A stretch of DNA of 64,000 nucleotides from Apoderus coryli (lineage: Eukaryota > Arthropoda > Insecta > Coleoptera > Attelabidae), in NCBI GenBank assembly GCA_911728435.2, contig OU452207.1:13000182-13064181 (forward strand). The letters are read 5' to 3'. A model generated the notes under the pieces. That model made no database searches and was not told the origin of the DNA. It saw only the letters and a list, made by a program, of their open reading frames with translations. This document shows, one piece after another, positions 1 to 12,556 of the stretch (positions are counted from its first letter, which is position 1; each line of letters opens with the position of its first letter). The translations under genes and the position numbers were made by a program.

Positions 1-301
1 GTGTAGTAGTAGCACCGTAAATATAAAAATCGTAGTCGTAGTATAGTAGGTAGTTGGTAGTCTAAAATATAAAATATTATGTAAAATACTTACTGTGCAA
101 TGTTTACGAATGTTGTTTACTTACTTCTATTTATAATGGATACCTATTATAGGTGAATATGGTTACTTATTTAATATCGATATCCATATTTAGTTTAATT
201 GAAAGTTTTTGTGACAAATTAACAGTAATGACAGAACTGAATCGGTACCAAACGACGTCAGGTTACAACAATACATAACAATAACTTATGTCAGATTGAT
301 G
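1..301. repeat. Leader block of the macrosatellite family (first copy)
   Basis: Non-coding AT-rich sequence that recurs almost unchanged at 17356-17656, including the opening gtgtagtagtagcacc and the phrase gaatcggtaccaaa. It precedes the hairpin-bearing block of units A and E but is missing in front of units B, C and D, which are preceded instead by the tail of the previous unit. Shorter pieces (the gaatcggtac phrase) also occur near 15153 and 17130. I see no gene. Confidence 0.75.
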
Positions 302-683
302 AATGTACGAAGTCTCGGAAGATTTTTCAACATTTTTAGTTTACAATTAAAAATGTAATAAAGGGCCGTACCATACCGTAAAAGTGCACTCCCCTGTTTA
401 GAACAGTGCCTAGAATAAATCAAAAGGCTTTTATTGTATGTGGGGATGCTGCAAAAAGGCCAAAATTTATTGATTTAGTAGTAGCATTTTTTGCAGTTTA
501 TCGGTTGTTGTTTTCTTGAATTTTCTCGTAGAAAAAGTTATTCACCTCCTTCTCACACTTTAATTTCGTTTGTGCAGAGGTATATAAATGATTAAAATAC
601 ATAATTTTAATGCATTCAATCAGCTTTGAAAAGTAGCTGTTGCAGTTGTGCAAAAAGGAAATTTTCTATTATAGGCAGCGCTG

Positions 684-808
684 CAGTTTCGCCTTCGGCG
701 AAACTGGAGCCTTAGTGGCTCCAAAATGGGTGTTTTTTTTCCAATTTTAGACAGAGACGGACTGTACACGTTTTATTAATATTTAACAAGAAATCCCTTC
801 GGGATTTC
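684..808. other. Hairpins H1 and H2 of unit A
   Basis: H1 (684-706) is a perfect 10-bp stem, cagtttcgcc against ggcgaaactg, round a 3-base loop ttc. H2 (790-808) is an 8-bp stem, gaaatccc against gggatttc, with the same loop. H1 keeps perfect pairing but changes stem sequence between units (compare 4486-4504 and 11059-11077); H2 is nearly invariant. Confidence 0.85.
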
Positions 809-1138
809 CCAGTCGTTGTGTGGTAGTTTTATCTATAAAAAAAGTCATTGAGGGTGGCAAAAAAATGAAAAAAAAAATCAAAAAAAAAAAAATTTCAAGG
901 AAAAAAATGTTTCTATTATTAAAAAAAAATTAAAAAAAAAAAATTTAAAAAAAAAAAATTTCAAAAAAAAAAATTTCAAAAAAAAAAATAAAAAAAAAAA
1001 AAAAAATAAAAAAAAAATAATTCAAAAATTAATTAAAAAAAAGTATTGCCAGAGCTGAAAATCTGAAAATGTTTCTATCTATTATTGAAAATAAATAGAA
1101 ACATTTTTGAGTTACCCCGTAGAAAACCTCTAGGAGCA

Positions 1139-3112
1139 TATAGTTTAACTTTCAAAGAAATCTTGAATTGAAACCCAAAGAAATCAAAAAATTATTCAAA
1201 ATATTACTATTTCACCTTAACAAAATAAAGAAATACATTTTTGATTCACCCTGTATATAAATTTGAGCTTATAGTTTAACTTTCAAAGAAATCTTGATTT
1301 GAAATCTAAAGAAATCAAAAAGTTATTCAAAACAATACTATTTCACCTTAACAAAATAAAGAAATACATTTTTGATTCACCCTGTATATAAATTTGAGCC
1401 TATAGTTTAACTTTCAAAAAATCTTGATTTGAAATCTAAAGAAATCAAAAAGTTATTCAAAATATTTCACCTTAACAAAATAAAGAAATACATTTTGGTT
1501 CACCCTGTATATATATTTGACCCTATAGTTTAACTTTCACAGAAAACTTAATTTGAAATCTAAAGAAATCAAAAAATTATTCAAAATATAACTTTTTTGA
1601 CCATAACAAAATAAAGAAATACATTTGTGATTCACCCTGTATATATATTTGACCCTATAGTTTAACTTTCACAGAAAACTTAATTTGAAATCTAAAGAAA
1701 TCAAAAAATTATTCAAAATATAACTTTTTTGACCATAACAAAATAAAGAAATACATTTGTGATTCACCCTGTATATATATTTGACCCTATAGTTTAACTT
1801 TCACAGAAAACTTAATTTGAAATCTAAAGAAATCAAAAAATTATTCAAAATATAACTTTTTTGACCATAACAAAATAAAGAAATACATTTGTGATTCACC
1901 CTGTATATATATTTGACCCTATAGTTTAACTTTCACAGAAAACTTAATTTGAAATCTAAAGAAATCAAAAAATTATTCAAAATATAACTTTTTCGACCAT
2001 AACAAAATAAAGAAATACATTTGTGATTCACCCTGTATATATATTTGACCCTATAGTTTAACTTTCACAGAAAACTTAATTTGAAATCTAAAGAAATCAA
2101 AAAATTATTCAAAATATAACTTTTTCGACCATAACAAAATAAAGAAATACATTTGTGATTCACCCTGTATATATATTTGACCCTATAGTTTAACTTTCAC
2201 AGAAAACTTAATTTGAAATCTAAAGAAATCAAAAAATTATTCAAAATATAACTTTTTTGACCATAACAAAATAAAGAAATACATTTGTGATTCACCCTGT
2301 ATATATATTTGACCCTATAGTTTAACTTTCACAGAAAACTTAATTTGAAATCTAAAGAAATCAAAAAATTATTCAAAATATAACTTTTTTGACCATAACA
2401 AAATAAAGAAATACATTTGTGATTCACCCTGTATATATATTTGACCCTATAGTTTAACTTTCACAGAAAACTTAATTTGAAATCTAAAGAAATCAAAAAA
2501 TTATTCAAAATATAACTTTTTTGACCATAACAAAATAAAGAAATACATTTTTGATTCACCCTGTATATATATTTGACCCTATAGTTTAACTTTCACAGAA
2601 AACTTAATTTGAAATCTAAAGAAATCAAAAAATTATTCAAAATATAACTTTTTTGACCATAACAAAATAAAGAAATACATTTGTGATTCACCCTGTATAT
2701 ATATTTGACCCTATAGTTTAACTTTCACAGAAAACTTAATTTGAAATCTAAAGAAATCAAAAAATTATTCAAAATATAACTTTTTCGACCATAACAAAAT
2801 AAAGAAATACATTTTTGATTCACCCTGTATATATATTTGACCCTATAGTTTAACTTTCACAGAAAACTTAATTTGAAATCTAAAGGAATCAAAAAATTAT
2901 TCAAAATATAACTTTTTTGACCATAACAAAATAAAGAAATACATTTGTGATTCACCCTGTATATATATTTGACCCTATAGTTTAACTTTCACAGAAAACT
3001 TAATTTGAAATCTAAAGAAATCAAAAAATTATTCAAAATATAACTTTTTCGACCATAACAAAATAAAGAAATACATTTTTGATTCACCCTGTATATAAAT
3101 TTAAAGCCTATG
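1139..3112. repeat. Minisatellite array M1, mostly 132-bp monomers
   Basis: About 15 head-to-tail monomers marked by gattcaccctgtatata. From about 1500 to 3080 they belong to one subtype (phrase cacagaaaacttaattt) with an exact 132-bp spacing: ttcaccc at 1631, 1763, 1895 and 2027. The first monomers are of another subtype (phrase aatcttgatttg). Copies within the 132-bp block differ at only a few positions, which indicates recent local amplification or conversion. Confidence 0.9.
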
Positions 3113-3351
3113 CTAAAAATTTCTCTTTTAAAGAAAATAAAGTCACCTATCGCTGAGGTTATGCAACCGTAAATACCATAATGATGTGTTGGAGGTTGCA
3201 TAAGCATAAGATATTAAATAAAGGTCATTGATTGGTTGTAATTAGTAGCCCGTCTGCACATACTCAACTCCTCCCACTTCACGGGTCATTGAACTTTTTT
3301 GCATTATTAATGGAAATTGTAACCTTTCTGGTGGGAATAAATTTTACTTCA

Positions 3352-3552
3352 AAACAATACTATTTCGCCTTAACAAAATAAAGAAATACATTTTTGATTC
3401 ACCCTGTATATAAATTTGAGCTTATAGTTTAACTTTCAAAAAATCTTGATTTGAAATCTAAAGAAATCAAAAAGTTATTCAAAACAATACTATTTCACCT
3501 TAACAAAATAAAGAAATACATTTTTGATTCACCCTGTATATAAATTTAAAGT
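3352..3552. repeat. Short extra minisatellite block in unit A
   Basis: Two monomers of the 130-bp subtype (phrase aaaacaatactattt) sit between two copies of the unit tail. The preceding tail copy is cut after ggtgggaataaattttac, so unit A looks like a recombination product of two units. Confidence 0.75.
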
Positions 3553-4485
3553 GTACGTTAAAAATTTCTAAAGATTTAAAAGTTTTTCGATTGCAATCTA
3601 CTTTAGACAAAATTAAAGAGCATCGAAAAGTGTCTTATTCCATAGATGAGGTTATGCAACCGTAAATACCATAATGATGTGTTGGAGGTTGCATAAGCAT
3701 AAGATATGAAATAAAGGTCATTGATTGGTTGTAATTATTGAAATTGTAGCCCGTCTGCACATACTCAACTCCTCCCACTTCACGGGTCATTGAACTTTTT
3801 TGCATTATTAATTGAAATTGTAACCTTTCTGGTGGGAATAAATTTTACTACTCTGCCAGATTTAGTTCATGTGAATAGCAGTAAAATAAAAATAAGTATA
3901 AATTATTAGTTTTTTTACATAAAATAATGTTTTAATATTTGTTATATTATTGTGGGAGTTGCGTAAATTAAATTTGTTGGAAAATTAAGTATCTAATCAT
4001 ATTCCATGTGTAAATATATTGCGTGAAACTATGAGGAATATGTTTATGATGAAAGTGTTCAAATAAAGTGTGGCAACCGCGATTTTCGCAATTTTTCTAG
4101 GTTATTGATGTACAAAGTGTCGAAGAATTTCCAACATTTTTAGTTTACAATTAAAAATGTAATAAAGGGCCGTATCATACCGTAAAAGTGCACTCCCGTG
4201 TTTAGAACAGTGCCTAGTATAAATCAAAATGCTTTCATTGTATGTGTGGATGTTGAAAAAAGGTAAATTTATTGATTTAGTAGTAGCATTTTTTGCAGTT
4301 TTGTACTGTTGTTTTCATGAATTTCCTCGTAGAAAAAGTTATTCACCTCCTTCTCACACTTTAATTACGTTTCTACAGAGGTGAATAAATGATTAAAATA
4401 CATAATTTTAATGCATTCAATCAGTTTTGATAAGCAGCCTATTCCAGTCTGCAAAATATAAAGTTTCTATATCAATAAAGCGGGG

Positions 4486-4609
4486 GCCACGCCTTCGGCG
4501 TGGCTAGATGCCGATTCCGCCCAACTTTTGGCCTTTTTTTCCCACTTTTCGACAAAGACGCGAAGATCACTCGTTATTATATATTAACAAGAAATCCCTT
4601 CGGGATTTC
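4486..4609. other. Hairpins H1 and H2 of unit B
   Basis: H1 (4486-4504) has the stem gccacgcc against ggcgtggc with loop ttc, so both arms differ from unit A in the outer half yet still pair perfectly. H2 (4591-4609) is identical to unit A. Confidence 0.85.
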
Positions 4610-4745
4610 CCAGTCGTTGTGTGGTAGTTTTATCTATAAAAAAAGTCATTGAGGGTGGCAAAAAAAATGAAAAAAAAAATCAAAAAAAAAAAATTTCAAG
4701 GAAAAAAATGTTTCTATTATTATAAAAAAAAAAAAAAAAAAAAAT

Positions 4746-4777
<32 letters not shown>

Positions 4778-4937
4778 AAAAAAAAAAAATTAAAAAAAAA
4801 AAATTAAAAAAAAAAAATAATTCAAAAATTAATTAAAAAAAAGTATTGCCAGAGCTGAAAATCTGAAAATGTTTCTATCTATTATTGAAAATAAATAGAA
4901 ACATTTTTGAGTTACCCTGTAGAAAACCTCTAGGAGC

Positions 4938-6492
4938 ATATAGTTTAACTTTCAAAGAAATCTTGAATTGAAACCCAAAGAAATCAAAAAATTATTCAAA
5001 ATATTACTATTTCACCTTAACAAAATAAAGAAATACATTTTTGATTCACCCTGTATATAAATTTGAGCTTATAGTTTAACTTTCAAAGAAATCTTGATTT
5101 GAAATCTAAAGAAATCAAAAAGTTATTCAAAACAATACTATTTTACCTTAACAAAATAAAGAAATACATTTTTGATTCACCCTGTATATAAATTTGAGCT
5201 TATAGTTTAACTTTCAAAAAATCTTGATTTGAAATCTAAAGAAATCAAAAAGTTATTCAAAACAATACTATTTCACCTTAACAAAATAAAGAAATACATT
5301 TTTGATTCACCCTGTATATAAATTTGAGCTTATAGTTTAACTTTCAAAAAATCTTGATTTGAAATCTAAAGAAATCAAAAAGTTATTCAAAACAATACTA
5401 TTTCACCTTAACAAAATAAAGAAATACATTTTTGATTCACCCTGTATATAAATTTGAGCTTATAGTTTAACTTTCAAAAAATCTTGATTTGAAATCTAAA
5501 GAAATCAAAAAATTATTCAAAATATTTCACCTTAACAAAATAAAGAAATACATTTTTGATTCACCCTGTATATAAATTTGAGCTTATAGTTTAACTTTTA
5601 AAAAAATCTTGATTTGAAATCTAAAGAAATCAAAAAGTTATTCAAAACAATACTATTTCACCTTAACAAAATAAAGAAATACATTTTTGATTCACCCTGT
5701 ATATAAATTTGAGCTTATAGTTTAACTTTCACAGAAAACTTAATTTCAAATCTAAAGAAATCAAAAAGTTATTCAAAACAATACTATTTCACCTTAACAA
5801 AATAAAGAAATACATTTTTGATTCACCCTGTATATAAATTTGAGCTTATAGTTTAACTGTCACAGAAAACTTAATTTCAAATCTAAAGAAATCAAAATAT
5901 TATTCAAAATATAACTTTTTTGACCATAACAAAATAAAGAAATACATTTTTGGTTCACCCCGTATATAAATTTGAGCTTATAGTTTAACTTTTAAAAAAA
6001 TCTTGATTTGAAATCTAAAGAAATCAAAAAGTTATTCAAAACAATACTATTTCACCTTAACAAAATAAAGAAATACATTTTTGATTCACCCTGTATATAA
6101 ATTTGAGCTTATAGTTTAACTTTTAAAAAAATCTTGATTTGAAATCTAAAGAAATCAAAAAGTTATTCAAAACAATACTATTTCACCTTAACAAAATAAA
6201 GAAATACATTTTTGATTCACCCTGTATATAAATTTGAGCTTATAGTTTAACTTTCACAGAAAACTTAATTTCAAATCTAAAGAAATCAAAATATTATTCA
6301 AAATATAACTTTTTTGACCATAACAAAATAAAGAAATACATTTTTGGTTCACCCCGTATATAAATTTGAGCTTATAGTTTAACTTTTAAAAAAATCTTGA
6401 TTTGAAATCTATAGAAATCAAACAATTATTCAAAATATTGCTTTTTTGACGATAGGAAATAAATTTTTGATTCACCCTTTATATAAATTTAA
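4938..6492. repeat. Minisatellite array M2
   Basis: About 12 monomers, mainly of the 130-bp subtype (spacing 130 between ttcac at 5176 and 5306), with some shortened copies lacking the acaatact stretch. A second subtype with cacagaaaacttaatttc and the variant ggttcaccccgtata is interspersed. The array ends in a diverged monomer with gattcaccctttatat. Confidence 0.85.
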
Positions 6493-7382
6493 AACCTATG
6501 CTAAAAATTTCTCTTTTAAAGAAAATAAACTCACCTATCGCTGAGGTTATGCAACCGTAAATACCATAATGATGTGTTGGAGGTTGCATAAGCATAAGAT
6601 ATTAAATAAAGGTCATTGATTGGTTGAAATTGTAGCTCGTCTGCACATAACTCAACTCTTCCCACTCTGCCCATATAACGGGTTCATTGAACTTTTTTGC
6701 ATTATTAATTGAAATTGTAACCTTTCTGGTGGGAATAAATTTTACTACTCTGCCAGATTTAGTTCATGTGAATAGCAGTAAAATAAAAATAAGTATAAAT
6801 TATTAGTTTTTTTACATAAAATAATGTTTTAATATTTGTTATATTATTGTGGGAGTGGTGTAAATTAAATTTGTTGTAAAATTAAGTATCTAATCATATT
6901 CCATGTGTAAATATATTGCGTGAAACTATGAGGAATATGTGTATGATGAAAGTGTTCAAATAAAGTGTGGCAACCGCGATTTTCGCAATTTTTCTAGGTT
7001 ATTGATGTACAAAGTCTCGGAAGAATTTCCAACATTTTTAGTTTACAATTAAAAATGTAATAAAGGGCCGTATCATACCGTAAAAGTGCACTCCCGTATT
7101 TAGAACAGTGCCTAGTATAAATCAAAATGCTTTTATTGTATTTGTGGATGTTACAATAAGGTAAATTTATTGATTTAGTAGTAGCATTTTTTGCAGTTTT
7201 TTGTTGTTGTTTTCTTGAATTTCCTCGTAGAAAATCGTATTCACCTCCTTGTCACGCTAAAATATCGTTTCTGCAGAGGTAAATGAATGATTAAACTACA
7301 TAATTTTAATGCATTGAATCAGCTTTAATATATAGCCTATGCTATTCTGCAAAAAGGAAATTTTCTATATTGGACAGCGCTG

Positions 7383-7507
7383 CAGTTTCGCCTTCGGCGA
7401 AACTGGAGCCTTAGTGGCTTTAAATTGGGTCTTTTTTTCCCCATTTTAGACAGAGACGGACTGTACGCTCGTTAGTATATATTAACAAGAAATCCCTTCG
7501 GGATTTC
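7383..7507. other. Hairpins H1 and H2 of unit C
   Basis: H1 (7383-7405) has the same stem as units A and E. H2 (7489-7507) is the same as in A and B. Confidence 0.85.
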
Positions 7508-7835
7508 CCAGTCGTTGTGTGGTAGTTTTATCTATAAAAAAAGTCATTGAGAGTGGCAAAAAAAAATCAAAAAAAAAATCAAAAAAAAAACATTTCAAGG
7601 AAAAAAATGTTTCTATTATTAAAAAAAAATTAAAAAAAAAAAATTTTAAAAAAAAAATTTCAAAAAAAAAAATTTAAAAAAAAAAAAATTAAAAAAAAAA
7701 AATTTAAAAAAAAAATAATTCAAAAATTAATTAAAAAAAAGTATTGCCAGAGCTGAAAATCTGAAAATGTTTCTATCTATTATTGAAAATAAATAGAAAC
7801 ATTTTTGAGTTACCCCGTAGAAAACCTCTAGGAGC

Positions 7836-10172
7836 ATATAGTTTAACTTTCAAAGAAATCTTGAATTGAAACCCAAAGAAATCAAAAAATTATTCAAAAT
7901 ATTACTATTTCACCTTAACAAAATAAAGAAATACATTTTTGATTCACCCTGTATATAAATTTGAGCTTATAGTTTAACTTTTAAAAAAATCTTGATTTGA
8001 AATCTAAAGAAATCAAAAAGTTATTCAAAACAATACTATTTCAGCTTAACAAAATAAAGAAATACATTTTTGATTCACCCTGTATATAAATTTGAGCTTA
8101 TAGTTTAACTTTCAAAAAATCTTGATTTGAAATCTAAAGAAATCAAAAAGTTATTCAAAATATTTCACCTTAACAAAATAAGGAAATACATTTTTGATTC
8201 ACCCTGTATATAAATTTGAGCTTATAGTTTAACTTTCAAAGAAATCTTGAATTGAAACCCAAAGAAATCAAAAAGTTATTCAAAACAATACTATTTCACC
8301 TTAACAAAATAAAGAAATACATTTTTGATTCACCCTGTATATAAATTTGAGCTTATAGTTTAACTTTCAAAGAAATCTTGATTTGAAATCTAAAGAAATC
8401 AAAAAGTTATTCAAAACAATACTATTTCACCTTAACAAAATAAAGAAATACATTTTTGATTCACCCTGTATATAAATTTGAGCTTATAGTTTAACTTTCA
8501 CAGAAAACTTAATTTCAAATCTAAAGAAATCAAAATATTATTCAAAATATAACTTTTTTGACCATAACAAAATAAAGAAATACATTTTTGGTTCACCCCG
8601 TATATAAATTTGAGCTTATAGTTTAACTTTTAAAAAAATCTTGATTTGAAATCTAAAGAAATCAAAAAGTTATTCAAAACAATATTATTTCACCTTAACA
8701 AAATAAAGAAATACATTTTTGATTCACCCTGTATATAAATTTGAGCTTATAGTTTAACTTTCAAAAAATCTTGATTTGAAATCTAAAGAAATCAAAAAGT
8801 TATTCAAAACAATACTATTTCACCTTAAAAAAATAAAGAAATACATTTTTGATTCACCCTGTATATAAATTTGAGCTTATAGTTTAACTGTCACAGAAAA
8901 CTTAATTTCAAATCTAAAGAAATCAAAATATTATTCAAAATATAACTTTTTTGACCATAACAAAATAAAGAAATACATTTTTGGTTCACCCCGTATATAA
9001 ATTTGAGCTTATAGTTTAACTTTTAAAAAAATCTTGATTTGAAATCTAAAGAAATCAAAAAGTTATTCAAAACAATACTATTTCACCTTAACAAAATAAA
9101 GAAATACATTTTTGATTCACCCTGTATATAAATTTGAGCTTATAGTTTAACTTTCACAGAAAACTTAATTTCAAATCTAAAGAAATCAAAATATTATTCA
9201 AAATATAACTTTTTTGACCATAACAAAATAAAGAAATACATTTTTGGTTCACCCCGTATATAAATTTGAGCTTATAGTTTAACTTTTAAAAAAATCTTGA
9301 TTTGAAATCTAAAGAAATCAAAAAGTTATTCAAAACAATATTATTTCACCTTAACAAAATAAAGAAATACATTTTTGATTCACCCTGTATATAAATTTGA
9401 GCTTATAGTTTAACTTTCAAAAAATCTTGATTTGAAATCTAAAGAAATCAAAAAGTTATTCAAAACAATACTATTTCACCTTAACAAAATAAAGAAATAC
9501 ATTTTTGATTCACCCTGTATATAAATTTGAGCTTATAGTTTAACTGTCACAGAAAACTTAATTTCAAATCTAAAGAAATCAAAATATTATTCAAAATATA
9601 ACTTTTTTGACCATAACAAAATAAAGAAATACATTTTTGGTTCACCCCGTATATAAATTTGAGCTTATAGTTTAACTTTTAAAAAAATCTTGATTTGAAA
9701 TCTAAAGAAATCAAAAAGTTATTCAAAACAATACTATTTCACCTTAACAAAATAAAGAAATACATTTTTGATTCACCCTGTATATAAATTTGAGCTTATA
9801 GTTTAACTTTCAAAAAATCTTGATTTGAAATGTAAAGAAATCAAAAAGTTATTCAAAACAATACTATTTCACCTTAACAAAATAAAGAAATACATTTTTG
9901 ATTCACCCTGTATATAAATTTGAGCTTATAGTTTAACTTTCACAGAAAACTTAATTTCAAATCTAAAGAAATCAAAATATTGTTCAAAATATAACTTTTT
10001 TGACCATAACAAAATAAAGAAATACATTTTTGGTTCACCCCGTATATAAATTTGAGCTTATAGTTTAACTTTTAAAAAAATCTTGATTTGAAATCTATAG
10101 AAATCAAACAATTATTCAAAATATTGCTTTTTTGACGATAGGAAATAAATTTTTGATTCACCCTTTATATAA
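7836..10172. repeat. Minisatellite array M3 with higher-order pattern
   Basis: About 18 monomers. Three subtypes recur in a repeating order: one with tcaaaaaatcttgattt, one with cacagaaaacttaatttc followed by ggttcaccccg, and one with tttaaaaaaatcttg. This gives a higher-order period of two to three monomers. The final diverged monomer matches the end of array M2, so array ends are homologous between units. Confidence 0.8.
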
Positions 10173-11058
10173 ATTTAAAACCTATGCTAAAAATTTCTCT
10201 TTTAAAGAAAATAAAGTCACCTATCGCTGAGGTTATGCAACCGTAAATACCATAATGATGTGTTGGAGGTTGCATAAGCATAAGCATTAAATAAAGGTCA
10301 TTGATTGGTTGTAATTAGTAGCCCGTCTGCACATACTCAACTCCTCCCACTTCACGGGTCATTGAACTTTTTTGCATTATTAATTGAAATTGTAACCTTT
10401 CTGGTGGGAATAAATTTTACTACTCTGCCAGATTTAGTTCATGTGAATAGCAGTAAAATAAAAATAAGTATAAATTATTAGTTTTTTTACATAAAATAAT
10501 GTTTTAATATTTGTTATATTATTGTGGGAGTTGCGTAAATTAAATTTGTTGTAAAATTAAGTATCTAATCATATTCCATGTGTAAATATATTGCGTGAAA
10601 CTATGAGGAATATGTGTATGATGAAAGTGTTCAAATAAAGTGTGGCAACCGCGATTTTCGCAATTTTTCTAGGTTATTGATGTACAAAGTCTCGGAAGAA
10701 TTTCCAACATTTTTAGTTTACAATTAAAAATGTAATAAAGGGCCGTATCATACCGTAAAAGTGCACTCCCGTATTTAGAACAGTGCCTAGTATAAATCAA
10801 AATGCTTTTATTGTATTTGTGGATGTTACAATAAGGTAAATTTATTGATTTAGTAGTAGCATTTTTTGCAGTTTTGTGTTGATGTTTTCTTGAATTTCCT
10901 CGTAGAAAATCGTATTCACCTCCTTGTCACGCTAAAATATCGTTTCTGCAGAGGTAAATGAATGATTAAAATACATAATTTTAATGCATTGAATCAGCTT
11001 TGATATATAGCCTATCGGGTGATGCAAAAAATAAAGTTGCCATATAGGAAACACTGTT

Positions 11059-11182
11059 GGAACGCCTCCGGCGTTCCTTTGCGTTTATTCGCACACAACT
11101 TTGTGCTTTTTTTCCTCATTTTCGACAAAGACGGACTGTACGCTCGTTATTATATGTAACAAGAAATCCCTTGCGGGATTTC
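11059..11182. other. Hairpins H1 and H2 of unit D
   Basis: H1 (11059-11077) has the stem ggaacgcc against ggcgttcc with loop tcc: a third stem sequence, again perfectly paired. H2 (11163-11182) keeps its stem but has a 4-base loop (ttgc) from a one-base insertion in the loop. Confidence 0.85.
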
Positions 11183-11511
11183 CCAGTTGGTTTGTGGTAG
11201 TTTTATCTATAAAAAAAGTCATTGAGGGTGGCAAAAAAAAAGAAAAAAAAAATCAAAAAAAAAAAAAAATTCAAGGAAAAAAATGTTTCTATTATTAAAA
11301 AAAATTAAAAAAAAAAATTTTTAAAAAAAAAATTTCAAAAAAAAAAATTTCAAAAAAAAAAATTAAAAGAAAAAAATTAAAAAAAAAAATAATTCAAAAA
11401 TTAATTAAAAAAAAGTATTGCCAGAGCTGAAAATCTGAAAATGTTTCTATCTATTATTGGAAATAAATAGAAACATTTTTGAGTTACCCCGTAGAAAACC
11501 TCTAGGAGCAT

Positions 11512-12521
11512 ATAGTTTAACTTTCAAAGAAATCTTGAATTGAAACCCAAAGAAATCAAAAAATTATTCAAAATATTACTATTTCACCTTAACAAAATAA
11601 AGAAATACATTTTTGATTCACCCTGTATATAAATTTGAGCTTATAGTTTAACTTTCAAAGAAATCTTGATTTGAAATCTAAAGAAATCAAAAAGTTATTC
11701 AAAACAATACTATTTCACCTTAACAAAATAAAGAAATACATTTTTGATTCACCCTGTATATAAATTTGAGCATATAGTTTAACTTTCAAAAAATCTTGAT
11801 TTGAAATCTAAAGAAATCAAAAAGTTATTCAAAATATTTCACCTTAACAAAATAAAGAAATACATTTTTGATTCACCCTGTATATAAATTTGAGCTTATA
11901 GTTTAACTTTCAAAGAAATCTTGATTTGAAATCTAAAGAAATCAAAAAGTTATTCAAAACAATACTATTTCACCTTAACAAAATAAAGAAATACATTTTT
12001 GATTCACCCTGTATATAAATTTGAGCTTATAGTTTAACTTTCAAAAAATCTTGATTTGAAATCTAAAGAAATCAAAAAGTTATTCAAAATATTTCACCTT
12101 AACAAAATAAAGAAATACATTTTTGATTCACCCTGTATATAAATTTGAGCTTATAGTTTAACTTTCAAAAAATCTTGATTTGAAATCTAAAGAAATCAAA
12201 AAGTTATTCAAAATATTTCACCTTAACAAAATAAAGAAATACATTTTTGATTCACCCTGTATATAAATTTGAGCTTATAGTTTAACTTTCAAAAAATCTT
12301 GATTTGAAATCTAAAGAAATCAAAAAGTTATTCAAAATATTTCACCTTAACAAAATAAAGAAATACATTTTTGATTCACCCTGTATATAAATTTGAGCTT
12401 ATAGTTTAACTTTCAAAAAATCTTGATTTGAAATCTAAAGAAATCAAAAAGTTATTCAAAATATTTCACCTTAACAAAATAAAGAAATACATTTTTGATT
12501 CACCCTGTATATAAATTTAAA
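11512..12521. repeat. Minisatellite array M4
   Basis: About eight monomers; several successive copies are the shortened form with aaaatatttcacc, spaced roughly 118-120 bp, preceded by full 130-bp copies. Ends with gcctatgctaaaaatttctc. Confidence 0.85.
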
Positions 12522-12556
12522 GCCTATGCTAAAAATTTCTCTTTTAAAGAAAATAT

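Larger units (their letters stand above)
302..4106. repeat. Macrosatellite unit A
   Basis: First full unit of a large tandem repeat. In order: a 5' block starting near gtacgaagtctcgg; two short perfect hairpins (684-706 and 790-808); an A-rich low-complexity stretch (about 855-1035); an inverted repeat around 1066-1107 built on aaaatgtttctat; a minisatellite (1139-3112); and a tail with a 10-bp inverted repeat (ttatgcaacc / ggttgcataa). Unit A carries the tail motif twice (3159-3203 and 3652-3696), the two copies separated by an extra stretch of minisatellite at 3352-3552. No ORF is supported. Internal minisatellites and conserved hairpins recall Helitron/HINE-type tandem elements, but I see no diagnostic Helitron ends. 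Confidence 0.85.
4107..7003. repeat. Macrosatellite unit B
   Basis: Second unit, beginning gatgtacaaagtgtcg, with the same order as unit A: 5' block, H1 and H2 hairpins, A-rich stretch (about 4662-4835), inverted repeat, minisatellite, tail (tail inverted repeat 6547-6556 / 6582-6591), and the linker ending in gcaaccgcgattttcgcaat. It is the shortest full unit, about 2.9 kb. No coding potential is seen. Confidence 0.85.
7004..10678. repeat. Macrosatellite unit C
   Basis: Third unit, about 3.7 kb, same architecture. A-rich stretch about 7555-7740; tail inverted repeat 10233-10242 / 10268-10277. Its 5' block shares the tttgtggatgttacaataagg variant with unit D, so C and D are closer to each other than to A. 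No gene. Confidence 0.85.
10679..12556. repeat. Macrosatellite unit D, truncated
   Basis: Fourth unit. It has the 5' block, hairpins, A-rich stretch (about 11232-11415) and minisatellite, but homology stops just after ctaaaaatttctcttttaaag near 12556, so the tail with its inverted repeat is absent. This is the distal edge of the array in this window. Confidence 0.8.

Noticed and set aside
684..808. Canonical C(UUCG)G tetraloops in H1 and H2
   Set aside because: ccttcgg looks like the stable tetraloop, but full stem symmetry places a 3-base ttc loop between C and G; closing the tetraloop would break the next base pair in every copy.
11101..11298. 65-codon ORF ending in a lysine run
   Set aside because: It runs through hairpin H2 and the A-rich stretch of the macrosatellite; the lysines come from poly(A) and equivalent frames are not kept in other units.
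1139..12521. CRISPR-like array
   Set aside because: The repeats are contiguous 118-132-bp monomers with no unique spacers, in a eukaryotic context.
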